A program made the position numbers and the translations under genes. Shown in pieces: positions 28,490-39,582 of a stretch of 64,000 nt of DNA. The DNA is from a bacterium. Lineage in GTDB: Bacteria > Patescibacteriota > Saccharimonadia > Saccharimonadales > UBA4665. How positions within the stretch are numbered: position 1 is the first letter of the stretch; the number at the start of each line of letters is the position of its first letter. The DNA lies in NCBI GenBank assembly GCA_021800155.1, contig JAJYZG010000001.1, forward strand, positions 73,583 through 137,582, written 5' to 3'. The notes beneath the pieces were generated by a model. The model worked only from the letters and a program-made list of their open reading frames with translations. It was not told the origin of the DNA and ran no database searches.

Positions 28490-30154
28490 TTAAAAATGCT
28501 GACGAATATGTGAGTAACTATAGTCCCAATCGGCAGTAGCCTTTTTGTGTGGATTAAAAATCTCCTCAGGATCAAAAATTTGTTTAACCTCTCTAAACAA
28601 ATCGACTATATTCTTACCGAACTGCATTTCCAGCCATGGACCGCGTACCAACCCGTCATTATGCTCTCCGGACAATGACCCACGATACTTGAGTACCAGT
28701 TCGTTAACCTCTTTCATCGCCGGAAGCAAAGTGTCCCGTTCTTTTTTATCCTCTAGCCGCATTAAGGGGATAATATGAAAATTACCGTCTCCCATATGGC
28801 CAGCGATCGTTGCAAACAGCTTGTACTTATTTATGATCTTCCTGAGCCTTGGTAAAAACTCAACCAAATACTCGGGATTTACCACCAAATCATCAATAAA
28901 CGGTGCCGTGTGTTTGTCTTTTACCTTGCTACGCAATAAGTTGAAGCTCTGCCGCCGCATCACCCAGAATTTCTCACTTTTTCCTTCAGTGGCATCTTCT
29001 TCAAAGCCGTTAATTTCATAGCGCGCTTTAAAACCTTTTAAATCTGAGTGGAGTGCCTTAATCTTAGCCCTGACCTCAGCTTCGGTCTGACCGTTAAACT
29101 CAACCATCAGTATTAGTTTTGGAACGCCACGAAGCAATTGAGCGCCGTCAGGTATCAAGCTAAATAGTAGTTTGATAAAACGCTTGGTTCCAAGTAGTTT
29201 TAAAAAGCTTGGCATAAACCGGATTGACAGCCAAAGTGTCTGATCATCAAAACTCTCAAACGTTGCCGGATGGTGAGCAAGAACTGCGGGGATCAGCTCG
29301 CCTAATTTTTCTATATCTCTCAGAAACAACACTAGCAGACCTGAATAGGGGCGGGATGGCACTAAGCGAAATGTTATATCCGTCACAAAACCAAGCGTTC
29401 CTTCGCTACCAACAATCAGTCTGGTTAAGTCGAATACGCCGGTTTCGCGATCCCAAACTTCCCATAATGTATAGCCCATAGAGTTTTTACTAACTATCGG
29501 ACGGGCAGCCTTAATTGCATCATAGTTGTCTTCACATAGCTTAAAAATTTTACGATAAAGCTCACCCTCAAAATCATCTTTAGCCATCACCTTATCCAGT
29601 TCATCCTTAGTCAATGGCTTCACGATCCGTTCGACACCATCAGAAAAAATTACCTTAAGTTCATTAATAAAATCCTTGGTTTTACCATACTCTAACGACT
29701 TTTCGCCACCGCTATTATTAGCTACCATCCCGCCAATACTAGCCAGATCACGCGATGCCGGGAACGTAGGCATCAATGCGCCATGCGATAAAGTCCGTTT
29801 CTCAAAATCCCGATAAAGTACTCCTGGCTGAGCTTGTCCCGTTGTGCGCGTAATTAACCCCATCTCTGTGAAATGTTTCCTGAAGTCAACTATAATCGAA
29901 TCGTTGATTGCCCCACCGGCCATGTCTGTACCGGCCGAACGGGCGGTCAAAGACAAACTGGAATCATATTTCTTGGCTTGAGCCACCGCTTTAACTAAAG
30001 ACTCGACATCTTGTGAGTCCTTAGGGAACACCACTAGTTTGGGTTTGATTTCAAACAATGACGCATCATGGGAGTAGGCTTCAATGATCGAAGGCGAATC
30101 ATCTAGTTCACCCTTAAAACCACCGGCCTTCACTAGCTCTTTTAAATCCGTCAT
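28490..30154 (-). CDS. FAD-linked oxidase, D-lactate dehydrogenase/glycolate oxidase GlcD-like
   Basis: FAD_binding_4 pattern 'LTARSAGTDMAGGAINDSIIVDF', 'VANNSGGEKSLEYGKTKDFI', C-terminal 'GHMGDGNFHIIPL'. Confidence 0.88.
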   Translation of the reverse strand: MTDLKELVKAGGFKGELDDSPSIIEAYSHDASLFEIKPKLVVFPKDSQDVESLVKAVAQAKKYDSSLSLTARSAGTDMAGGAINDSIIVDFRKHFTEMGLITRTTGQAQPGVLYRDFEKRTLSHGALMPTFPASRDLASIGGMVANNSGGEKSLEYGKTKDFINELKVIFSDGVERIVKPLTKDELDKVMAKDDFEGELYRKIFKLCEDNYDAIKAARPIVSKNSMGYTLWEVWDRETGVFDLTRLIVGSEGTLGFVTDITFRLVPSRPYSGLLVLFLRDIEKLGELIPAVLAHHPATFESFDDQTLWLSIRFMPSFLKLLGTKRFIKLLFSLIPDGAQLLRGVPKLILMVEFNGQTEAEVRAKIKALHSDLKGFKARYEINGFEEDATEGKSEKFWVMRRQSFNLLRSKVKDKHTAPFIDDLVVNPEYLVEFLPRLRKIINKYKLFATIAGHMGDGNFHIIPLMRLEDKKERDTLLPAMKEVNELVLKYRGSLSGEHNDGLVRGPWLEMQFGKNIVDLFREVKQIFDPEEIFNPHKKATADWDYSYSHIRQHF

Positions 30155-30341
30155 TTAGTTATTTTAAGCTTAAGCCCAATTGGTGTTAAGCACAAGTGTA
30201 TTGCCATAGGAATTTAAATAATCCATCGAGAATCCAAAGTTTATTAGAAAAATATCCGTCTCGGCTTTATGCATTAATCATTGACTAGTTCCGGGCATGT
30301 AGACACAACCTAGTCTTGAGCATGATAATATATATATTAAG

Positions 30342-31532
30342 ATGCCCAAACAAAAAGTACTAGTAGTTGGCGGTGGCTTTGCCGGAACTAAAGCGGCACT
30401 TGATTTGTCCCGCGATGAACGCTTTGACATCACACTATTATCCGACAAAGCATATTTGACTTATTATCCAACTTTATATCACGTTGCGACCGGAGGTTTA
30501 AGATCAAACGCCACCATTCCACTGAATACAATTTTCGAGGGTAGTAAAGTAAAAATAGCGACCGGCAAAGCCAAAACACTCGACCGCAAAACCAAAACGA
30601 TCTTAACTGCAACTAACGAAACGTATAGTTACGACATACTGGTACTAGCTCTCGGTGTGATCACGAACTACTTTGATATACCTGGACTGGCCGAGTTATC
30701 TTATGGCGTCAAAAGTATTGAGGATGTTGAAAAACTAAAATCTCATATCCATCAACAACTAATCGACAACCGTCAGCCTGATTTAAATTACGTAATTGTC
30801 GGTGCCGGCCCAACCGGAATCGAACTGGCCGGAGCCTTGCCCGAATACATCAAGCACATCATGCAACTGCATAAACTTCAACCGAGACCGCTGCATATTG
30901 ACCTGATCGACTCCAGCACCCGACTGCTTGCACACCTGCCGCGCGATACAAGCCGAATGGTTGCCCGGCAAATCCGCAAAAAAGGCATCAAAATATATAC
31001 CAACCAAAGGGTCGAGGGTGAATCCGCCAATAACTTAACAATCAACGGCAAGCTTATCCAAAGCCACACGGTGATCTGGACAGCCGGAGCAAGCATGAAT
31101 CCATTCTTTGCGGATAACAACTTCGCCATGAGTGCCAACCACCACGTATCTACGGACGTCTATCTTGCAGCCGAAGACAGTATTTTTGTACTTGGAGATA
31201 ACGCCAATACTCCGTATAGCGGTATGGCTCAAACCGCACTTTATGACGGCGAATTCTTAGCAGCTAATTTAATCCGTCAGGAAAATGGTAAAAATATGAA
31301 GCCATATAGGCCCAAACAGCCAATCACCATTATACCTGTAGGCGAAGGCTGGGCGGCGGTTATTGCCGGTAAAATAAGGTTATACGGCTGGCTTGGTTGG
31401 GTTCTGCGCCAAGCCGCAGATGCCCGGGCTTTCCATGGCTATGAGTCATGGAACAAGGCCATCCCCCAATGGTTTAGTTATTCCTCGGTAGAAGAGAGTT
31501 GTCCAGTCTGCTTAAGTGCCGAACGTACATAA
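30342..31532 (+). CDS. Type II NADH dehydrogenase-like FAD oxidoreductase
   Basis: 'VVGGGFAGTKAALDLS', 'YVIVGAGPTGIELAGALPEYI', 'VFVLGDNANTPYSGMAQTALYDG'. Confidence 0.88.
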   Translation: MPKQKVLVVGGGFAGTKAALDLSRDERFDITLLSDKAYLTYYPTLYHVATGGLRSNATIPLNTIFEGSKVKIATGKAKTLDRKTKTILTATNETYSYDILVLALGVITNYFDIPGLAELSYGVKSIEDVEKLKSHIHQQLIDNRQPDLNYVIVGAGPTGIELAGALPEYIKHIMQLHKLQPRPLHIDLIDSSTRLLAHLPRDTSRMVARQIRKKGIKIYTNQRVEGESANNLTINGKLIQSHTVIWTAGASMNPFFADNNFAMSANHHVSTDVYLAAEDSIFVLGDNANTPYSGMAQTALYDGEFLAANLIRQENGKNMKPYRPKQPITIIPVGEGWAAVIAGKIRLYGWLGWVLRQAADARAFHGYESWNKAIPQWFSYSSVEESCPVCLSAERT

Positions 31533-31552
31533 TATTTACTGAAACTTAGGCA

Positions 31553-31558
31553 TATAAT
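31553..31558 (+). promoter_or_regulatory. -10 element TATAAT, 6 nt before ATG of 31565 gene (leaderless candidate)
   Basis: Direct reading: TATAAT-CAGAAC-ATG. Confidence 0.5.
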
Positions 31559-31564
31559 CAGAAC

Positions 31565-34500
31565 ATGAATCCAAGGAGCGGTGAAGCTTACATTAAAGCT
31601 AAGAATTTGCTAAATCCGGAGCAAAAACTTGCAGTCAATACCCTAGAAGGACCAGTGCTAGTACTGGCCGGTCCGGGAACCGGTAAAACCCAACTGTTAA
31701 GCATCAGGATAGGGAACATTTTAGCAACTACTGATACTTCCCCGGAAAACATCCTCTGCTTGACGTTTAGCGATTCGGCCGTTACCGCTATGAAGCAACG
31801 TTTGGCAAATCTAATCGGACCGGACGCATATGACATCACGGTCTCAACCTATCATTCATTCGGTCAGCAGCTATTTAATGACTATCCGGAGATCTTTTTG
31901 AATCATCCGGAAGATCAGCCGGCAGATGAACTAGCTATTGATAGGATCGTACGACAAATCCAGTCTATCCTGCCATATTCGAATCGGCTCAAAGCGGATT
32001 ATTATGTAAAAGATATAAAGTCCTTGATCAGCGCCTTTAAACGTGCATTGATATCTCCGGGCGAACTAATAGCTATTAATCGATACAACCAGACATTTTG
32101 CGCGGACGCTACGAAGATCGTAAATCAAGTACTGCCTGCAATTCCACGCATGGATATTAAGTTTTTGGGAGCCTTCAACGATCTACTTAATCGATCGGGT
32201 ACACTGCCTCAATTCGAACATGACATGGTATTTCCACTTAAATCACTCTGGCTTGAACAGCTAAATGCTGCTGTAGAAACAGCTCAAACCGACACTTCAT
32301 CAAAGCCGCTTACAAAATGGAAAGACCGCTGGATAAGTAAACGTGGCGATGGATCATGGCAGGTACTTGAGCCGCGGATTATGCAAAAGCTCAAAGACTT
32401 TGCGAAGATATATGATGCATACAATAAACAACTGCTTGAGCAGGGACTATATGATTATGATGATATGATTACGCTTGCGATCAGCGGATTAATCGCCAAC
32501 CCAGAAATTAAACTAAACCTCCAGGAACGTTACCAATATATACAACTTGACGAATTTCAGGATACCAATAAATCACAACTGCGCTTAGTTGAGCTGCTGC
32601 TGGATAACACGGTCAACGAAAACCGTCCGAACGTACTAGCGGTCGGCGATGACGATCAGGCAATCTATAGCTTCCAAGGAGCACACTACTCAAACATGGA
32701 GCGTTTTTATTCAACCTATACCAACGTCAAACTAATCGCGTTAAAGTCCAATTACCGATCAACTCAAGGGATTATCGACTTAGCCGAAGGTGTACGCAAT
32801 AAAATCGCAAATAAGCTAACTCTGACACCCAAACAGCAAGTCAGCAAAAGCTCTAAACTAAACGAGGATATCCGCAGGGTAGACCTACCGCTAGACAGCT
32901 CCAGCCTAGCCTGGACTGCTAAAACTATCGCCGATTTAATTAAGGGAGGGGAAGACCCGAGCAGCATTGCGGTAATTGCCCCTAAACACGAGTATCTTGC
33001 CAATCTCATTCCTTATTTACATGCTAAAGATATTGGGTTGAGTTATGATCAACGCGACGACATTCTAGACAATCCGCAAATCAATGAACTGCTTATAGCA
33101 GCCAGGCTGGCTTTAAACGTAGACAAACCGTACGAAGCGGATATTCTGTGGCCCAAGATACTAAGCTTTAACTACCTAAAATTACCGACAACATTAATTT
33201 GGCAAATGTCATGGCAGGCTAAGGAAAATAAGGCACACTGGACCGATTTAATCTTAGATAATGACCTCACCAGACCAATCGGACTATTTTTTATCCGTTT
33301 GAACCAAATCGAGCCATCTAGCGCGTTCGAGCAAATGCTAAATTATTTAATCGGGACCTTGCCTCTGCAGCTGGGAGAACTAAACCAAACAGAATATCTA
33401 TCACCGTTTTTTAATTACTATCTAGGGAATCTTGAGCAAGATTCCTCCGAACTAAACCCCGATGCCTGGCGACTGCTCGGGCACATCTCAATTTTACGTG
33501 CCCGAGCCAAGTCTACCAGACCCGGCGACCTCAAACTTAGTGATTTTATAGACTTTTGCAACGGTTACATTGACGCAGACATTAGGATTGTCGATAGTTC
33601 GCCGTTCCGCGAAAATCAGTCTGCCGTAAACTTGATGACTGCCTATTCAGCAAAAGGCCAGGAATTTGATTCAGTAATCTTAATCGATTGCGTTGATCGA
33701 GCCTGGGGACGCAGCAGCAGGGGACGAAATCACATGGTACAGCTGCCACCAAACTTAAACTTTATCAGGCTCACGAACCAAGCTGATGACGATAAACTGC
33801 GCCTATTGTTCGTAGCATTATCCCGCGCCAAACGACGGCTTCTACTAGTTGGGTATAAAGAAAGTTTGAACGGACGGGCAGCTGAACCGATCGGTTATCT
33901 TGACGAATACGCACAAGCAGGGGACATTATTAGCCCCCTATTACCACGTGGCAAAGAAAAGGTCATACTGCCGCCCGTCAGTTCCACTAGTATCAATCAG
34001 CGGTCTCTAGCTTGGTTTGACCGTCACCTCGATAACTTTAGTCCACATAAACAAGCCTTATTGCAACACCGCTTAGATAAATTTAACTTGAGCTCAACTA
34101 ATTTAAATGCGTACACGAATGTTATAGACGGCGGCCCGCGTCGATTTTTTATTAATCAGATCCTTAAATTTCCCCAACCTCAATCACTCAGTGCAATCTA
34201 CGGAAGCGCCATCCATCACACTCTCGACTGGCAATTTAGGCAAACACTGGCACAAGGAAAAAATCCTGCGATTGACGCGGTTTTGCATGAATTTACTACT
34301 GAGATAGCGAAACATTTCTTACCTAAAGCAGATACTGATCAACTTATTGATAAAGGCGAATATGCCTTAGCAACCTACATCAAAACTATGCCGGTTGCTA
34401 TCGGCGCTGACGACAAAAGTGAAATTGGGTTCAGCACTGTATTAAATTCAGCTAGACTGGTTGGAGAAATTGATCGCCTTATTGTGGACAAAACAAACAA

Positions 34501-34864
34501 AAAACTCACGATAGTTGACTTTAAGACCGGCAGAACTTATACGCGCTGGACCAAAGACCAACGCCCGTTTCACCATAAACGCCAGTTATATTTTTATAAA
34601 CTGCTGCTCGAGCGATCACCAGAATATAAGGACTACAGTATCGAACGCGCGCTGCTGCAGTTCGTTGAACCAGATGAAGATGACGGCCAGATTAAACAAA
34701 TGGAACTACTCTATGACCAAACCGAAGAAGATCAGCTAAAACTTCTTATAGGAGCTGTGTGGACGAGAATAATGGCATTAGAATTTCCAGACACTTCAAT
34801 GTACAAGGAAGATATAAACGGTATACTCGAGTTCGAAACACAGCTTTTACAATCACAAAAATAA
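31565..34864 (+). CDS. UvrD/PcrA-type superfamily I helicase with C-terminal PD-(D/E)XK (RecB-like) nuclease
   Basis: 'VLAGPGTGKTQLL', 'DEFQDTN', 'VGDDDQAIYSFQGAH'; C-terminal 'GEIDRLIVDKTNKKLTIVDFKTG'. Confidence 0.93.
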   Translation: MNPRSGEAYIKAKNLLNPEQKLAVNTLEGPVLVLAGPGTGKTQLLSIRIGNILATTDTSPENILCLTFSDSAVTAMKQRLANLIGPDAYDITVSTYHSFGQQLFNDYPEIFLNHPEDQPADELAIDRIVRQIQSILPYSNRLKADYYVKDIKSLISAFKRALISPGELIAINRYNQTFCADATKIVNQVLPAIPRMDIKFLGAFNDLLNRSGTLPQFEHDMVFPLKSLWLEQLNAAVETAQTDTSSKPLTKWKDRWISKRGDGSWQVLEPRIMQKLKDFAKIYDAYNKQLLEQGLYDYDDMITLAISGLIANPEIKLNLQERYQYIQLDEFQDTNKSQLRLVELLLDNTVNENRPNVLAVGDDDQAIYSFQGAHYSNMERFYSTYTNVKLIALKSNYRSTQGIIDLAEGVRNKIANKLTLTPKQQVSKSSKLNEDIRRVDLPLDSSSLAWTAKTIADLIKGGEDPSSIAVIAPKHEYLANLIPYLHAKDIGLSYDQRDDILDNPQINELLIAARLALNVDKPYEADILWPKILSFNYLKLPTTLIWQMSWQAKENKAHWTDLILDNDLTRPIGLFFIRLNQIEPSSAFEQMLNYLIGTLPLQLGELNQTEYLSPFFNYYLGNLEQDSSELNPDAWRLLGHISILRARAKSTRPGDLKLSDFIDFCNGYIDADIRIVDSSPFRENQSAVNLMTAYSAKGQEFDSVILIDCVDRAWGRSSRGRNHMVQLPPNLNFIRLTNQADDDKLRLLFVALSRAKRRLLLVGYKESLNGRAAEPIGYLDEYAQAGDIISPLLPRGKEKVILPPVSSTSINQRSLAWFDRHLDNFSPHKQALLQHRLDKFNLSSTNLNAYTNVIDGGPRRFFINQILKFPQPQSLSAIYGSAIHHTLDWQFRQTLAQGKNPAIDAVLHEFTTEIAKHFLPKADTDQLIDKGEYALATYIKTMPVAIGADDKSEIGFSTVLNSARLVGEIDRLIVDKTNKKLTIVDFKTGRTYTRWTKDQRPFHHKRQLYFYKLLLERSPEYKDYSIERALLQFVEPDEDDGQIKQMELLYDQTEEDQLKLLIGAVWTRIMALEFPDTSMYKEDINGILEFETQLLQSQK

Positions 34865-34866
34865 AA

Positions 34867-34889
34867 CTGCCCGCTTTAATCGCGGGCAG
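34867..34889. terminator. Bidirectional intrinsic terminator hairpin CTGCCCGC-tttaatc-GCGGGCAG
   Basis: 8-bp perfect GC-rich stem between convergent genes; T-run TTTTAT on the minus-strand side. Confidence 0.75.
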
Positions 34890-34912
34890 CTTATTTGCAG
34901 TTTGTATTAATT

Positions 34913-35665
34913 TTATCGTCGTGCAGACGACTTCTTAGTCGAAGACTTCTTGCCCCTAACCGAGCGGCCACTAGAGCTAGAAGCCGGTGCAGCCTCCGCT
35001 AGAGCCAACTTGCCTGTAGGAAACTTTGCTCCTGCAAACAAGAGACCGTATAGGTTTACGCCAATGATTGCGCCAAGCACGGGACCAAGTACGTATGTCC
35101 CCCATCCCATAGTGCCGGCAAAAGCCCAGGCGCGAACGCCAAGAGCAACGGCGGGGTTAGCAATTCCAACGCCGGCTGCAGCAGCGACAATAATCGCTAG
35201 AACATATGCGCCACCCAGCATTAGACTGCGGTTAGCACTGTCCCACTTGTGGAACGTTGCCGCTCCCCAAGCTAGGGCCAGTATAAATGCACCTACAGCC
35301 TCTGCGAATAGTATGCGTGCGCTGTAGTGCCCACCGATTGACTGCAGGCTTGCACCCACAAAATAGTGGTAAACGCCATAGGCTGCCCAAGCGCCTAGGC
35401 ACTGGAAGACTATGTATAATGCTCCCATTACCGTTCCCACCTTCCTAGCAGTCCAAAGTGCTAGGGTAATTGCCGGGTTCAAGTGCGCTCCCGATGTATC
35501 GCCGAAGAAGTACGCTACAACTGCAACTGCAGCGCCTGCCGCGATAGCGACAAAATACGGAATGCCGATGGTAGAACGTTGAACGCTTAAAAACGTTAAC
35601 GTCAATACACCGACGCCCAGGAACTCAGCTACAAGTGTAGCCACCTGTTTTCTTCCAACAATCAT
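34913..35665 (-). CDS. Aquaporin / MIP family channel
   Basis: Two NPA boxes ('HLNPAITLAL', 'IANPAVALG'); start at MIVGRKQ with SD AAGGAGG; basic Ser/Lys-rich C-tail. Confidence 0.88.
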   Translation of the reverse strand: MIVGRKQVATLVAEFLGVGVLTLTFLSVQRSTIGIPYFVAIAAGAAVAVVAYFFGDTSGAHLNPAITLALWTARKVGTVMGALYIVFQCLGAWAAYGVYHYFVGASLQSIGGHYSARILFAEAVGAFILALAWGAATFHKWDSANRSLMLGGAYVLAIIVAAAAGVGIANPAVALGVRAWAFAGTMGWGTYVLGPVLGAIIGVNLYGLLFAGAKFPTGKLALAEAAPASSSSGRSVRGKKSSTKKSSARR

Positions 35666-35755
35666 TATTGGAACCTCCTTAGTTTTATAAACCAAGCGTA
35701 CAGCGTCTCTCAGCAAAAGTAAAGCATAAAAGCGTTAGCGTTATTCAAGAGAGGC

Positions 35756-36697
35756 TTAGGTGAGAGTCAGCAAGCGCAGCGATGGACCAGCCAAAACAGC
35801 GCTGGCAGCTATGTTGTAATAGAGTCCAGCCATAAAGTTAAGTTCTGTCGCTTGCGGGTTACCGGCGCTCAAGACTTCCGAAGCAAACCGAATGGATGCA
35901 ACGTTAATATAAAAAGCTTGCACGAGTCCCGCGTAACGTTCAGCCAATACCGCTCGGTCAAGAATATTATCCGTACGACAATCGATTATTGCCATCACTT
36001 CTTTATGATCGCCACTCAAATGATCAATGGAGTCAGGACCGCCAACTTCGACCATCGCTTTACGCAAATCAAGGCCGTTACTCACATATGGCTTATCGGT
36101 TCCGGACAACGAATGCAGCTCGCGCGCTTGATCGACAATAGTTGCATGCAGCGAAGAATCGACTTTAATGCCTAAATTTTCTCCAGTGTTGGCATCCAAA
36201 AGACTCTCTAAAGTTCGTTTGACACTAACACCATGTTCGCTGACAAACCTCAAAATTGACATACTGTCTGTGTGCAGACTATCCAGTTTATCCTCGCCGC
36301 CGCAACCACAATTAGGGCTGACGGCATAATCATCGTCATGACCACCTATCTTTAAATCTTGCTTAACAACGTAGTCATAGACCTTAAGGGCGTGCTCATA
36401 GGCGCTATCGCCGGGCGCATAGAAGCGTCTATCACCTAGACAATCAGCCATCACTGCCGTAAAACTGCCACCAATGGCGCTGCCGCCGATTGCTTTGAGC
36501 GTACGTCCGTCTGCGCATTGCACTGGCATGTTAATTTCTGTCGGCTTAAACAGCTCACCCGGACTATCGAGGATGTCTGATTGCAACCGCTCAATTAACT
36601 CCCAACCGTATTCTGCTTTTGCAATATGCGGAGCCGGTTCGATTGACCCGATACCGATAGTTAAACTTTGGTTATATATTTGTTGGCTTGTTTTCAT
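35756..36697 (-). CDS. Putative carbonic-anhydrase-like (zeta/cadmium-type or beta-related) metalloprotein
   Basis: 'CADGR' (CxDxR) followed by 'GGHDDDYAVSPNCGCGGEDKL' giving candidate Cys/His/Cys metal ligands. Confidence 0.45.
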   Translation of the reverse strand: MKTSQQIYNQSLTIGIGSIEPAPHIAKAEYGWELIERLQSDILDSPGELFKPTEINMPVQCADGRTLKAIGGSAIGGSFTAVMADCLGDRRFYAPGDSAYEHALKVYDYVVKQDLKIGGHDDDYAVSPNCGCGGEDKLDSLHTDSMSILRFVSEHGVSVKRTLESLLDANTGENLGIKVDSSLHATIVDQARELHSLSGTDKPYVSNGLDLRKAMVEVGGPDSIDHLSGDHKEVMAIIDCRTDNILDRAVLAERYAGLVQAFYINVASIRFASEVLSAGNPQATELNFMAGLYYNIAASAVLAGPSLRLLTLT

Positions 36698-36700
36698 AGT

Positions 36701-36714
36701 ATGATTTAAATCAC
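36701..36714. promoter_or_regulatory. FNR-like half-consensus palindrome ATGATTTAAATCAC in divergent promoter
   Basis: TGAT-N4-ATCA core, perfect 12-bp palindrome TGATTTAAATCA. Confidence 0.35.
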
Positions 36715-36745
36715 AAAGTTAGATGCTACTCCGTCTCCAATAATT

Positions 36746-37213
36746 ATGCAAGACCCGATAAATTCGTATAAAATAGTTACCGCGATGTGGTCAGGCTTCA
36801 AAAAGTTCATCATGCGTGGAAATACGGTAGATATGGCGGTCGCCTTTGTTGTCGGCGCAGCCTTTAATGGCATGGTCCAATCGTTAGTCAAAGATCTCAT
36901 CACTCCCTTAGTTGCCGCCATTGGCGGCAATCCTAACTTTTCGAATTATTACTTCACACTTCACCACAGTAAATTTCTCTATGGTAACTTCATTAACAGT
37001 TTCATATCTTTAATAGTTATTGCCGCAGCAGTTTATTTTCTAGTGGTTAATCCAGTAAACAAGCTAATCAATTTCACCAATAAATACCGCAAGTCGCCCG
37101 ATCCAACAGACAAACAGTGCACTGAATGTCTAAGCACCATCCCGATCCAAGCCGCCCGCTGCAAATATTGTGGTATTAAACAGCCGGCGCCAAAAGAAGC
37201 CGAACAAACTTAA
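36746..37213 (+). CDS. mscL: Large-conductance mechanosensitive channel with C-terminal zinc-ribbon
   Basis: 'FKKFIMRGNTVDMAVAFVVGAAFNGMVQSLVKDLITPLVA' and C-terminal 'CTECLSTIPIQAARCKYC'. Confidence 0.93.
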   Translation: MQDPINSYKIVTAMWSGFKKFIMRGNTVDMAVAFVVGAAFNGMVQSLVKDLITPLVAAIGGNPNFSNYYFTLHHSKFLYGNFINSFISLIVIAAAVYFLVVNPVNKLINFTNKYRKSPDPTDKQCTECLSTIPIQAARCKYCGIKQPAPKEAEQT

Positions 37214-37251
37214 TTGGAATTTTGTTTAATTTAGTATAAAGTTTAGAAATA

Positions 37252-37725
37252 ATGAGCACTCGACCGGAACTATTAAATATTCCTGAAAGTACAGTAGACT
37301 CCAGAAACCGCGGGCTCGCCTTTCAAAACGAATTTAAAGAGCTACGCAAAGCATTCCGAGTGGATTCGACCGCCTTCTTAAAAATGTTTGGCCTAAATGA
37401 AACTAGCATTAGCCCCCATCTAGTTGCGGTTTACCCAAAACATCCGATAGAGATACATGCCGTACGAATACGCGACATTGATCAACGACTCTGGCCAGAC
37501 ACCAACCTGTTATTAGGCTCGACCGACTGGACCGAAGAACCTTTTGTATTCGACACCTATAGCCAAAGACTAAGCCATATCATCTGTAGAATGCTTATCG
37601 ACTCTGCGAGGCAAGCGGATCAGAACGGTGATACAACGTTAACTTCCTACTATTTAAACCCAGCAGAACATGATGTAGACATTTTTATGCGTGCTTCAAG
37701 TAGGGCGAATGTCGATTATATCTAA
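37252..37725 (+). CDS. Conserved hypothetical protein
   Basis: 157-aa ORF, no recognised motif. Confidence 0.55.
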   Translation: MSTRPELLNIPESTVDSRNRGLAFQNEFKELRKAFRVDSTAFLKMFGLNETSISPHLVAVYPKHPIEIHAVRIRDIDQRLWPDTNLLLGSTDWTEEPFVFDTYSQRLSHIICRMLIDSARQADQNGDTTLTSYYLNPAEHDVDIFMRASSRANVDYI

Positions 37726-37738
37726 ATAGGCAATTACT

Positions 37739-38164
37739 CTAGTGGTGGTGATGCCGTCTGATCGTTGCGACCTGGAGACGCACAGCATGGCGATCAACTA
37801 AGGCCTGAGCTCTCTCTAAACTGAGTTGATCTTTCGCCTCAGCCTTCATCCGTTGAGCAGCGTCATAGGCCTTTTGAGCTTCTAGCTCATTGATACTTTC
37901 GGCCGCATCCGCCTCATCGACAACCACAACTAAATTATTGTGTTCAAACTCGAGTACTCCACCGTACGTCGCAAAGTGATCCATCTCACGTTCAGTATCG
38001 TGCGGCTGACGGCGAATACTTATTACGCCGGGCTTAGTGACGCTAATAAGCGGCATATGATCGGTTAAAACACCAATCTGGCCATCCATTGTTGGCAACA
38101 TGACTTCTGACACGTCAGCATCGTACTTGATACCGCTCTGAGAAACTAAGGTCAAATGAAACAT
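37739..38164 (-). CDS. atpC: ATP synthase epsilon subunit
   Basis: 'MLPTMDGQIGVLTDHMPLIS'; last gene of atp operon. Confidence 0.95.
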   Translation of the reverse strand: MFHLTLVSQSGIKYDADVSEVMLPTMDGQIGVLTDHMPLISVTKPGVISIRRQPHDTEREMDHFATYGGVLEFEHNNLVVVVDEADAAESINELEAQKAYDAAQRMKAEAKDQLSLERAQALVDRHAVRLQVATIRRHHHH

Positions 38165-38171
38165 AAGCTAA

Positions 38172-39572
<1,401 letters not shown>

Positions 39573-39582
39573 TCATCTATAT

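Noticed and set aside
37739-37760. C-terminal HHHH of AtpC as engineered tag
   Set aside because: Only four His at the native end within a natural operon; most likely a natural tail
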